Source: an uncultured Ignavibacteria bacterium
GTDB taxonomy: Bacteria; Bacteroidota; Ignavibacteria; Tepidaquicellales; Tepidaquicellaceae
Assembly: GCA_937974175.1 (NCBI GenBank)
Contig: CALJIG010000047.1
Location: 55,322 to 119,321, forward strand
Reading direction: 5' to 3'
Length of the DNA stretch: 64,000 nt
The translations under genes were made by a program, and so were the position numbers. The notes beneath the pieces were generated by a model. The model saw only the letters and a program-made list of their open reading frames with translations, did no database searches and was not told where the DNA came from. This document shows positions 1-7,673 of this stretch, piece after piece (position 1 is the first letter of the stretch; each line of letters starts with the position of its first letter).

Positions 1-249
1 AGTATATAGATTATTGAGTATCTGCTCATTGAATTTTTTACCGGGAAACAAAACCGAATAAACTTTCTCGGGCTCCGCACTTTTCACGGCAAAATCTGGA
101 TGAATTTTTTTTAAATATTCCACGGTTTTGCAAACGTTTTTATTGGAATTAAAGAAGGGCGAGTTTACAAATACAACAAAATCCTTCACTTCTTCTACGC
201 TTAAAGCAGCGAGCACAACAAAAAGCTTGTTGGTCTTTTGGGGTTTCAT
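1..249 (-). CDS. Partial N-terminus of ~485-aa TPR-like paralogue (copy 0)
   Basis: The reverse strand from the ATG at 249 reads open to the window edge (83 codons) and matches the N-terminus of five complete relatives in this window. The family signature SP[FY][FYH]N is present as SPFFN at residues 30-34, followed by a YLKKIHPDF segment and FNEQILNNLYT, which align with the YPDF and RNLYSE segments of the other copies. There is no signal peptide, so the protein should be cytoplasmic. It is divergent from the T9SS cargo gene at 574, the same arrangement as every other copy here. The rest of the gene lies outside the window. Function unknown. Confidence 0.85.
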   Translation of the reverse strand, partial: MKPQKTNKLFVVLAALSVEEVKDFVVFVNSPFFNSNKNVCKTVEYLKKIHPDFAVKSAEPEKVYSVLFPGKKFNEQILNNLYT

Positions 250-360
250 AATTTTAATATGGTGAAAATTTTGTTAAAAAAGTATTCCGAAAAGCTTTGA
301 AAACCGTTTGGAATCAAGCAAAATTCAAATAACAGCTTTAAAATCTTTGTTATTTTTTTA

Positions 361-401
361 TTATTTCTCTTTGGCAAATCCCTATTCTCTTTTTAATTTT
401 G
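361..401 (+). promoter_or_regulatory. Promoter for cargo gene 574
   Basis: TTATTTCTCTTTG (361-373) is followed after exactly 20 bases by TAATTTTG (394-401), a full match to the Bacteroidota -33/-7 pattern TTTG...TAnnTTTG. The T/C-rich extension before TTTG resembles AAATTTCTTTTTG seen upstream of other cargo genes in this window. Transcription would start near 408, leaving a leader of about 165 bases. Confidence 0.65.
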
Positions 402-504
402 TATCGGTTGGTATAAATGTTAAAATTTCATCACATATTACTCTATTCCAAGTTTCGACCTCTTTCAAAGGAAATGAAATTCTATTCCTTTGTGCCAACC
501 AAAA

Positions 505-537
505 GGGGCGTGTGATTTTCATACGTCCCGATTTTTT
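505..537 (+). terminator. Hairpin plus T-run in the leader of gene 574 (possible attenuator)
   Basis: A 10-bp stem (505-514 with 520-529, two G-U pairs) with a 5-base loop is followed by a run of six T at 532-537. It lies between the predicted promoter and the start codon of 574, with no reading frame on the plus strand upstream that it would obviously terminate. It therefore looks like a conditional terminator in the leader. The gap 250-573 holds otherwise only the two divergent promoter regions. Confidence 0.5.
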
Positions 538-573
538 CCCAAAATTATAATTCTAAAATAAATTTAAACTACA

Positions 574-2670
574 ATGAAACTCAAAACCATTTTTCTTTTG
601 ATGTTGTTTGTTCTTTCTCTTGAAGTAACAGCGCAGACAAAACTGCCTGCAAGATTATGGGTAAACCGATATGTTCCAAGTTCAACTACAAGCTTGTACA
701 TTCATGATTTATTGATTGATGCCGGAGGTAATTCATATACCGTAAGTATGTTAGATTCAGGTTTCACCGATAAGATGGGCTTTATCAGGAAATGCTCTGC
801 GGCTGGAAACGTGATGTTTGAAAAAAGATATAAAAACCCGAACGGAAATTATTTCCAGATACCAAGCGCAGTTTTAGATAATTCAGGAAATATTATTGCT
901 ATAACAAATCAAGATTCAGTTGGTAACAGGGTATTTATTACTAAATTCGATAATAATGGAAATATTTTATGGAAAAAACCTGTAATCAGAAACGGTAAGT
1001 ATGCCCTTGTTCAGAAAGTAATGCTTGATGCTTCTTCTAACATTTATATAGGTGGAGTTTACGCAAATCCTGACAACTATTTCTTTGGAGCAAAATATAA
1101 TTCAAATGGAGATTCTATCTGGACTGCAGTTGCAGCTAACTCGCTTGCAGGATGGAGTGCAATTTTTACTTGTATGGAAATTGATGCAAGTGGTAGTATA
1201 ATAGTCGCAGGAAGTTTGAAATCAAATGATAACAGATATGGTTGGAATTATGCTAAATTCACTACGGGAAACACGGTATTTTTAAGAGGCGGAGTTTCAG
1301 TAAATAACCCTGCTTTCTCTGTGCAAGATGTCAAAGTAAATTCTTCGGGGACAGTTTTTGTCTGCGGTACAGCCAGCAACGGTTTTTCCGGTCAAAGATA
1401 TACTGTTTCAAAAATAAATGGCACCACCGGAGATATGGAATGGAATTATCAAAGTGATTCATACATACAATCAAATGGTATAAGCCAGGCGAAATCGATG
1501 CTCTTTGGTAATAGTAATGAAATTTTTATTGGGGGAACTGAAGAAATAGCAGGGAGATATGGAGTTATTAGTCCGACGGGAGTAATTGTAAAACTGGATA
1601 CTTCCGGTAATTTGAAATTCAGAAAAAATTTCGCCGATAGTGTAACTATAAATAAAATCGTAAAAGATAACACAGGTAATATTTTTGCAGCAGGTGTAAA
1701 CTATTCAAACAACGGCAATAACACTAAAACATTTTTGTATGAAATAAATTCAATTGGTCAGATAATTGGCGGTGAGGTTTATTTAAATCCTCCTCAGACA
1801 AACTATGATTATTTTTCAACAATGATGGCTTATAATGCTCAATATGGTGTTTATATTGCTGCTTCAAATTATTCAACAACATTCCCATCTACTTCTGTAT
1901 TCAGATACGTACTTGCCGTTCCGAACTGCATTACAGTAACAAGAACGCCCAATAAATCAATATTAGACTTACAGACAACTTATGATACATTAACTTTCAC
2001 AGGTATTCCTCTAAATGCAAAGATAGTTTCAATGTCTGTTAAGTTCGATACTATTACTCACACGTGGCCATCTGATATCAGCGCAGCTTTAACTTCAGGA
2101 GCGCGAGCCGATACTTTAGTCAACAGGTCAGGCGGAAATCTTCTTGGAAATGGTTTCTATAACGCAGTTTTCAGTGACAGTTCTTCCCTGAATATTGATA
2201 GCATGTATAATCCTTTTACAGGGACATTCAGACCAGTTACACCGCTCTATGTTTTTAATCAGTCGGTAGCAAACAATCAGAAATTCATTCTCGGACTAAA
2301 AGATAATGCAAATGGTGATAACGGAACATTAAAAAGATGGTCAATAAATATCTGCTACTTCGATTTGAATACTGTTGGAGTTACCAATGCATCCACTGAA
2401 ATCCCTGAAGGATTTAAACTAAATCAAAATTATCCTAATCCATTCAATCCTGTATGTAAAATAAATTTCCAGATACCGGCATCAGGAATGGTGGAACTAA
2501 ATGTTTATGATATAATTGGGAAAAAAGTGGCTTCGCTTGTGAACAGTTATCAGTCAGCCGGAACTCATCTGGTGGAGTTTGACGGTTCAGGTCTTGCAAG
2601 CGGAGTTTACTTTTATAAACTCCAATTCGGAAATTTTACCGAGACAAGAAAAATGTTATTAGTAAAATAA
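574..2670 (+). CDS. T9SS cargo: repeat propeller, P-like domain, sorting domain
   Basis: A 698-residue secreted protein. Residues 1-21 are a signal peptide ending TAQT. Residues about 30-450 hold repeated units of the type 'D.SGNI...G' that look like a bacterial beta-propeller (SBBP or delta-60-like). Residues about 455-605 resemble a proprotein-convertase P domain (THTWPSDI, GGNLLGNG, NGDNGTLKRWSINIC). The last ~80 residues are a type A T9SS sorting domain with NYPNPFNP and terminal RKMLLVK. It should be exported through the outer membrane and anchored on or released from the cell surface. It starts an apparent operon with the two small genes that follow. I see no catalytic residues and infer a surface or adhesive role. 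It is divergent from the partial family copy at 249. Confidence 0.9.
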   Translation: MKLKTIFLLMLFVLSLEVTAQTKLPARLWVNRYVPSSTTSLYIHDLLIDAGGNSYTVSMLDSGFTDKMGFIRKCSAAGNVMFEKRYKNPNGNYFQIPSAVLDNSGNIIAITNQDSVGNRVFITKFDNNGNILWKKPVIRNGKYALVQKVMLDASSNIYIGGVYANPDNYFFGAKYNSNGDSIWTAVAANSLAGWSAIFTCMEIDASGSIIVAGSLKSNDNRYGWNYAKFTTGNTVFLRGGVSVNNPAFSVQDVKVNSSGTVFVCGTASNGFSGQRYTVSKINGTTGDMEWNYQSDSYIQSNGISQAKSMLFGNSNEIFIGGTEEIAGRYGVISPTGVIVKLDTSGNLKFRKNFADSVTINKIVKDNTGNIFAAGVNYSNNGNNTKTFLYEINSIGQIIGGEVYLNPPQTNYDYFSTMMAYNAQYGVYIAASNYSTTFPSTSVFRYVLAVPNCITVTRTPNKSILDLQTTYDTLTFTGIPLNAKIVSMSVKFDTITHTWPSDISAALTSGARADTLVNRSGGNLLGNGFYNAVFSDSSSLNIDSMYNPFTGTFRPVTPLYVFNQSVANNQKFILGLKDNANGDNGTLKRWSINICYFDLNTVGVTNASTEIPEGFKLNQNYPNPFNPVCKINFQIPASGMVELNVYDIIGKKVASLVNSYQSAGTHLVEFDGSGLASGVYFYKLQFGNFTETRKMLLVK

Positions 2671-2703
2671 TTTTAAAAAATTAAACATTAAGGAAAAATT
2701 TCA

Positions 2704-3147
2704 ATGACAGCAAGAATATTATTCTTTGGTATTTTAATCTTCTTAGGCTATTTCAAATTGGCTTCAGCACAAAGCGGAAAACTCACAATTTGCAATGATA
2801 CAGATGATAACATAAATCCGATAACAGTTTATACTACAGCTACTACATCAACACCTGTAAATTTTCAGATTGCCGTTGATTCTCCGCTGTTCGGCGCGGC
2901 GCATTCACAGGCATTTATACAATGGGAAACTTTTAAAGTCGCTGCAAACGGAGATGAAACACCCGTTGACCAGAAAGTAATGCAGACTGAAAGCGGATGG
3001 CTGCGTTATGCAACTACTGAACCGTACTATTTTCCTGAGCCCGGTAAGTATGCAGTGTATGCTATAGATTATTACAAAAGAGATTTTCTAGAGCACAGAG
3101 GCTACACACAATACATAGCAAAAACATTTATAGAAATTACAAAATAA
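2704..3147 (+). CDS. Small secreted protein, unknown function
   Basis: A 147-residue protein with a signal peptide (about 1-23, cleavage after ASA) and a beta-rich mature part. An AAGGA-type ribosome site lies 5' of the ATG. It sits 33 bases after the cargo gene 574, so it is probably co-transcribed. The C-terminal part (PGKYAVYAIDYY) resembles the matching place in the next gene (PGKYCLRVVDEF), and both mature proteins start with a K-T-[IL]-x-[IL]-C-like strand, so the two may be distant relatives. No sorting domain is present; periplasmic location is likely. I do not recognise a family. Confidence 0.8.
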   Translation: MTARILFFGILIFLGYFKLASAQSGKLTICNDTDDNINPITVYTTATTSTPVNFQIAVDSPLFGAAHSQAFIQWETFKVAANGDETPVDQKVMQTESGWLRYATTEPYYFPEPGKYAVYAIDYYKRDFLEHRGYTQYIAKTFIEITK

Positions 3148-3175
3148 ATTTAAAACATTTAAGAGGAGAATTAAA

Positions 3176-3592
3176 ATGAAACAAGTGTTTTTAACAATAG
3201 CATTATTATTAATGGTGGCAGCAGGTTTGCAAGCACAGCCAAAAGTAACTGTCACACTTTGCAGCGGATATTCAACTCCCTCTGATTATCAGGGTGACTT
3301 AATCCCAAAAGACAATGTAAACACATTCAGTTCAATCGGCACAAATGATAATATATTTGTAATTTTAAAATTTGAACCCTTCGGAAAATCAGTCGGATTA
3401 AGAACAGTAATTACAAAAGATTCTCCCGACGGAAGAGTAGAGCAGGACAGAGTTGCTTCGATGTCATCTACTCAGCATAACTGTTCAAATGATTTTTCAA
3501 TCAGAGAGCCCGGGAAATACTGCCTGAGAGTAGTAGATGAATTTGATGATTCAATAAAATACTCTGACGACTATTATTTTACAATAAAGTAA
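3176..3592 (+). CDS. Small secreted protein, unknown function
   Basis: A 138-residue protein with a clear signal peptide (residues 1-20, AGLQAQ) and an AGAGGAG ribosome site ideally spaced before the ATG, which is unusual among the genes here. The mature part is short, beta-rich and has three cysteines (in VTLCSG, HNCSND and KYCLRV). It follows the previous gene by 28 bases and is the last gene of the 574 operon, which then meets the oppositely oriented gene 3770-5230 across a bidirectional hairpin. Its layout suggests a partner or accessory of the 574 surface protein; that is inference from position only. Confidence 0.82.
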   Translation: MKQVFLTIALLLMVAAGLQAQPKVTVTLCSGYSTPSDYQGDLIPKDNVNTFSSIGTNDNIFVILKFEPFGKSVGLRTVITKDSPDGRVEQDRVASMSSTQHNCSNDFSIREPGKYCLRVVDEFDDSIKYSDDYYFTIK

Positions 3593-3642
3593 TAATAGAT
3601 GTATGAATCTGCCTGTAATAGAATAAAATAATCCGTATATTC

Positions 3643-3676
3643 AACCCCCTCAGGATGTTTATTCCTGAGTGGGGTT
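3643..3676. terminator. Bidirectional hairpin terminator, member of the tRNA-linked repeat
   Basis: AACCCCctCAGGAT and ATTCCTGAgtGGGGTT pair around a short loop between two convergent genes. The hairpin matches the terminator part of the tRNA-Thr-derived repeats at 21685, 36932 and 51634. The tRNA part next to it has decayed beyond recognition here. Confidence 0.7.
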
Positions 3677-3769
3677 ATATTTAATTAGTAAAGTGATATT
3701 ATTCTTGTACGGATTTGATTATTAAATAATTTTAATTTCTGCATGAAATATTCCCGCTAAGGCGAATTA

Positions 3770-5230
3770 TTATATTAGTTTCTCCATCTTTCCTAAAACA
3801 TATTTCGCATGGTAGTATCTTCTTCCATCTTTTGCTTCATCATAAATTTGCGGATCTAATTTTATTCCTTCCTGCTCGCATTTGATTATTTCTCCAAAGT
3901 ATTTTATTGCATCGGGAATAAGCACTGCAAATATTTCAGGAATATCCTTTCTGTCACTGTAAAACTGTCTGATTGTCTGTAACGATGAGAGTGCATTTTC
4001 ATAAGCTTTCAGTTCTATATAATTCATCATATAATAAAATCGTATATTAATCTTTTCTACCATTTCATTTAGCTTTACTTTGTTTAAGTACTCAAGCGAC
4101 AATTCATAATTTTTTCTTTTGAAGGATATATTCCCCATGCAGTAGTTATATTCATCTTCTCTTATATCTTCCATAAGATACTGGCTGTATTCTTTTACAA
4201 AATTTTCAGCCCAGTCCAGCTCCATTAATATTGCTGCAGGACCAAACATATCCTTGAAAGGACCCGGAGCTAAATAGGGAACTCTTTTATTTGGGAATAT
4301 TTTCAGCTCGCAAAAGAGCTTGCTAAGTTCAAAAATTTCCTCATAAAATTTTTTGTTTGTAGGAATAAGTCTAAGAAAAATTATGTTAATTGTCCTTACT
4401 ATAAAGCTAAACGCTTCCTGACTCATTACATCAAATATTATTTTATACAGGTCCTTTTTAAATTCATAGTACTCCTCTTCGGTTACACTGTGTTCATAAA
4501 AGTGATATAAACGATAATGTATCTTTAAATATGTAGTATAAGGATTTTTAGCGCTCTCTAAATAAGCAAACAACTCTTTCATATCAATCACTTTTATAAA
4601 ATCTTCTATAGTAATTTTACTATTATAAGAGCTGGGAATTATTTTTTTATATGATTGAGTGGCGAATAAAATAAATAATTCTCTGAAGAAGAGTACAATT
4701 AGTATTTCCTGCATTCTTACCTGAATGAAAAAGTGTTCCTTGGTGAAGTCCTTACTTCCCGCATTAAGATTTTGCAAGTATATAGAATACATGACATACA
4801 TTTCGTGGAAGTAGTTATCCTCCCAGAATATTTTACCCTCATAATGTTCTATTCTTTTATTAATAACTTTATTAGAGATATGACCAAGATTTCTTTGTGC
4901 TAAGGAATTTGCTATGAATGTATCAAGCTCCAGTTCCGAATTCTCAACTTCAAGATAACCTAAAAACTTTCTGAGCAAATTACCAAACTCTGCGTACAGA
5001 TTTCTTATTCTTGTATTTTTGAATGATTCTGCGGGATACAATTTTTTAAAAATAATTTCAGGCTCTAGAGAATTCCCCGTAAATGCCGGATATTCCTTTT
5101 TTACTGTATCATAAATTTTTACAATAAAACTTGAATTATTAAAGAAAGGTGACATCAAAAAATCGCCAAACCTTTTAAGCTCGTCTTTATCAAGTTTTTT
5201 AAGTATTTCTACTGTTTGAGTGTTATACAT
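3770..5230 (-). CDS. ~485-aa TPR-like paralogue (copy A)
   Basis: 486 residues, no signal peptide or membrane segment. The N-terminal signature is EILKKLDKDELKRFGDFL followed by SPFFN at residues 27-31. A conserved RNLYAEFGNLLRKFLGY segment follows near 80. The C-terminal ~130 residues contain two TPR-like helix pairs: one around NYCMGNISFKRKNYELSLEYL, then one around RFYYMMNYIELKAYENAL. The family ends with a charged ...KMEKL[IK] tail, seen here. It is divergent from the FG-GAP cargo at 6486, but 1.25 kb of repeats separates them, whereas other pairs are about 160-325 bases apart. The start at 5230 is supported by alignment with copies B, D and E, which share SP..N at the same residues. Confidence 0.9.
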   Translation of the reverse strand: MYNTQTVEILKKLDKDELKRFGDFLMSPFFNNSSFIVKIYDTVKKEYPAFTGNSLEPEIIFKKLYPAESFKNTRIRNLYAEFGNLLRKFLGYLEVENSELELDTFIANSLAQRNLGHISNKVINKRIEHYEGKIFWEDNYFHEMYVMYSIYLQNLNAGSKDFTKEHFFIQVRMQEILIVLFFRELFILFATQSYKKIIPSSYNSKITIEDFIKVIDMKELFAYLESAKNPYTTYLKIHYRLYHFYEHSVTEEEYYEFKKDLYKIIFDVMSQEAFSFIVRTINIIFLRLIPTNKKFYEEIFELSKLFCELKIFPNKRVPYLAPGPFKDMFGPAAILMELDWAENFVKEYSQYLMEDIREDEYNYCMGNISFKRKNYELSLEYLNKVKLNEMVEKINIRFYYMMNYIELKAYENALSSLQTIRQFYSDRKDIPEIFAVLIPDAIKYFGEIIKCEQEGIKLDPQIYDEAKDGRRYYHAKYVLGKMEKLI

Positions 5231-5350
5231 TTGGGGTGTTGAAAAATCCTATAAGCTATTTGTTTAACAATACAAATTCAATTACCAACCGATTTATCCG
5301 GTGTGTTCTAAACCTAATTTATTTTCGGATTTGTGCACCGTTAAAAGTAT

Positions 5351-5592
5351 TTTTTAAAAAGTCGGAAAAAAGTCGGGTTTTCTTTCAGTTAAAAATTCCA
5401 AATTTCGAGTTTCAAGTTCAATATCCACTATTGCACTACTCCCCATACGCTATTTTTAAAAAGTCGGAAAAAAGTCGGATTTTCTTTCAGTTAAAAATTC
5501 CAAATTTCGAGTTTCAAGTTCAATATCCACTATTGCACTTCTCCCCATTCGCTATTTGAAAAAAGTCGGAAAAAAGTCGGATTTTCTTTCAG
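5351..5592. repeat. 102-bp tandem repeat, 2.4 units
   Basis: The block starting GTCGGAAAAAAGTCGG recurs at 5361, 5463 and 5565, an exact 102-base period. Units 1 and 2 are nearly identical; the third is conserved only to about 5592 and then changes into a different repeat. Short open frames in this block are by-products of the repeat. It separates copy A from its cargo. Confidence 0.85.
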
Positions 5593-5620
5593 ATTCAGAT
5601 TTCAGATTTAGTGTTTTCAA

Positions 5621-5705
5621 TTTTGATGAATTTTTGACGGGTTTCTGTGCGAAGCTCAGTCCAGTCTTTAGCGGGATCAAAGTCCCGTTGTTGTTTTTTC
5701 AATAC
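5621..5705. repeat. 85-bp direct repeat, left copy
   Basis: An essentially identical 85-base segment occurs again at 5990-6074. It contains a CGGGA...TCCCG hairpin followed by T-rich sequence, so it could act as a terminator on the plus strand. A looser similarity (CAGATTTCAGATTTA) extends about 30 bases further upstream in both copies. Confidence 0.85.
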
Positions 5706-5769
5706 GCCAATTTGAACCTTGGTACTGAATATTTTTATGCTAATTATATACTTTATACACAAACGTGCT

Positions 5770-5889
5770 AACTCCTCCTCTGAGGGAGTTGGCGAGTCCC
5801 GCATCAAGCGCGGGATAAACTCCGCGAGGACGGTGGGTGTTCGTTCAAACACCCCTCCCGACCTTCGGTCGGACTCCCCTCAAGGGGAG
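5770..5889. repeat. Array of five consecutive hairpins
   Basis: Five perfect or near-perfect stems follow one another: 5770-5790, 5797-5815 (TCCCGC/GCGGGA), 5835-5854 (GGGTGTT/AACACCC), 5858-5872 (CCGACC/GGTCGG) and 5874-5889 (CTCCCC/GGGGAG). The segment is GC-rich in an AT-rich gap. It resembles composite REP-like or non-autonomous mobile repeats found between Bacteroidota genes; a structured RNA is the other possibility. Confidence 0.7.
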
Positions 5890-5989
5890 AATTGTTATGG
5901 GTTTGTTGAGTATAAATTCACCATTTTTATTTTTAAAAAAGTCGGATTCCATTTATTTCAGATTAAGATTTCAGATTTAAAGTTTTCCA

Positions 5990-6074
5990 TTTTGATGAAT
6001 TTTTGACGGGTTTCTGTGCGAAGCTCAGTCCAGTCTTTAGCGGGATCAAAGTCCCGTTGTTGTTTTTTCAATAC
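5990..6074. repeat. 85-bp direct repeat, right copy
   Basis: Second copy of the segment at 5621-5705. Flanking GTCGG-A-rich blocks recur at about 5940 and 6098, so the whole gap 5350-6180 has grown from a few repeat types. From 6120 to about 6160 a short CGTAATT unit is also repeated three times. Confidence 0.85.
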
Positions 6075-6332
6075 CGATTATTTTCATTTTTAAAAAAGTC
6101 GGAAAAAAGTCGGGTTTTTTCTAACTCGTAATTCGTAATTCGTAATTTGAAACTTGTAATTTAATATGTCGGATTTTTAAAGTGTTAACTAATAATTAAA
6201 AAGCTTCTTTTTAGCGCTGAAGGGAATTTAACAATAGAAAATTTTAAAAGAAATTAAATTCATTTTATTACTACTAATAGGGAAGTTTATTCAGAAAAGA
6301 CTTGACACCAAATAATTTAACAACTTCTTCTT

Positions 6333-6454
6333 AGCGTGTTGTTGTTTCTTGCAAACTATTCTTTTATCAATAAATTGTCGAATATCCCCCCAAAAATCCA
6401 GCGTGTTTTCGACCAAATTTCTTTTTGCATTTGTGATACATCAGCAGTATTTTG
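6333..6454 (+). promoter_or_regulatory. Cargo promoter with paired AGCGTGTT boxes
   Basis: AAATTTCTTTTTG (6415-6427), 20 bases, then TATTTTG (6448-6454) forms the promoter of gene 6486. Upstream are two AGCGTGTT direct repeats at 6333 and 6400, 67 bases apart. The same boxes at the same 67-base spacing, and the same 24-base distance to TTTG, occur upstream of gene 57681, with gapless similarity across the interval. Confidence 0.65.
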
Positions 6455-6485
6455 CATACAAGTTTTTAAAATTTAAATACCCCTA

Positions 6486-7673
6486 ATGGCAAAAACACTT
6501 TCACTTGTATTTGCATTCCTATTGAGTTTAATGAGTGCAAATATTATTTCAGGCAGCGCATTCGCGCAGGACTTTTCAACAAAGACAGATTTTACTACAG
6601 GCACAACTCCTTATTCAGTTTCCTTCGGTGATTTTAACGGCGATGGAAAAGCGGATATGATTTCCGCTAACTTCGGCGCAGCTACAGTATCAGTTTTATT
6701 AAATACAACTACACCCGGAGCATCAACGCCAACTTTCTCTGCTGCAACAGATTTTGCAACAGGAACCGGCGCTTATGCAACAGCAATCGGCGACCTTAAC
6801 GGCGACGGAAAACCGGATATTGCTGTAGCAAATTACAATGAAACTTCAGTTTCAGTTTTTATAAACACAACAACTCCCGGCGCATCTACACCAACTTTTA
6901 CCGCTAAGACCGATTTCACGGCAGGTACTAATCCTGCTTCAGTTTCATTTAGTGATTTTAACGGTGACGGTAAACCTGATATGGTTGTAGCGAACTACGG
7001 GAGTAACACCTTATCTGTATTATTTAATACAACAACACCCGGCGCATCAACTCCGACTTTTTCAGCGAAGACGGATTTTACAACCGGAACCGGACCATAC
7101 TCAGTATCAACAGGCGATTTTAACGGAGACGGAAAAAATGAAATTGCTTCAGCAAATTATGATGAAACGTCAGTCTCTGTTTTTATAAATACAACAACAC
7201 CCGGTGCTTCGACACCAACATTCTCAGCAAAGACAGATTTCACAGCAGGAACTAATCCTGCTTCAGTTGCAATCCGCGATTTAAACGGCGACGGAGTACC
7301 TGATATGGCTGTTGCAAATTACGGTTCAAATTCAGTGTCGGTATTTTTCAATACAACAACTCCCAATGCTTCAACTCCGACTTTCTCTGCTAAGACAGAT
7401 TTTGCAACGGGCAGCGGACCATATACAGTTACACTCGGTGATTTTAACAGAGACGGAAAACCGGATATGGCTGCTACAAATTACAACATAAATTCAGTAT
7501 CGGTTTTTCTAAATACAACAACTCCGGGAGCTGCAACACCGACTTTTGGAGCAGTATCGTTTTATACGACAGGTACAAATCCAAGCTCAGTTTCAATATG
7601 TGATTTAAACGGCGATGGTAAACCGGATATGGCAACAGGAAATGAAACTACAAATAATATTTCAGTTTTATGA
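6486..7673 (+). CDS. FG-GAP/VCBS T9SS cargo, 5' part of a frameshifted gene
   Basis: 395 residues: a signal peptide (about 1-27, GSAFAQ), then ~56-residue FG-GAP/VCBS repeats, each with a calcium-binding-type D-x-N-G-D-G-K-P-D loop and a linker like TTTPGASTPTFSAKTDF. The frame stops at a TGA (7671-7673) inside SVLLNTMTLG, a segment that is intact in the relative at 41600. The 3' remainder of the gene continues at once in another frame (7670-9394). Adding one T near 7670 would give a protein of about 970 residues, matching the FG-GAP relatives (969 and 978). As read, this half has no sorting domain, so it would remain in the periplasm. Start: CCCTA just before the ATG, like other cargo genes here. 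Confidence 0.85.
   Translation: MAKTLSLVFAFLLSLMSANIISGSAFAQDFSTKTDFTTGTTPYSVSFGDFNGDGKADMISANFGAATVSVLLNTTTPGASTPTFSAATDFATGTGAYATAIGDLNGDGKPDIAVANYNETSVSVFINTTTPGASTPTFTAKTDFTAGTNPASVSFSDFNGDGKPDMVVANYGSNTLSVLFNTTTPGASTPTFSAKTDFTTGTGPYSVSTGDFNGDGKNEIASANYDETSVSVFINTTTPGASTPTFSAKTDFTAGTNPASVAIRDLNGDGVPDMAVANYGSNSVSVFFNTTTPNASTPTFSAKTDFATGSGPYTVTLGDFNRDGKPDMAATNYNINSVSVFLNTTTPGAATPTFGAVSFYTTGTNPSSVSICDLNGDGKPDMATGNETTNNISVL

Noticed and set aside
308..550. 80-codon open frame in the leader of gene 574
   Set aside because: It spans the promoter and the terminator-like hairpin, has no ribosome site, no family match and a chance-like Phe/Ser-rich composition.
5236..6006. Several short open frames in both directions
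   Set aside because: They run through tandem repeats and hairpins, repeat the same peptide by duplication, and have no start signals.
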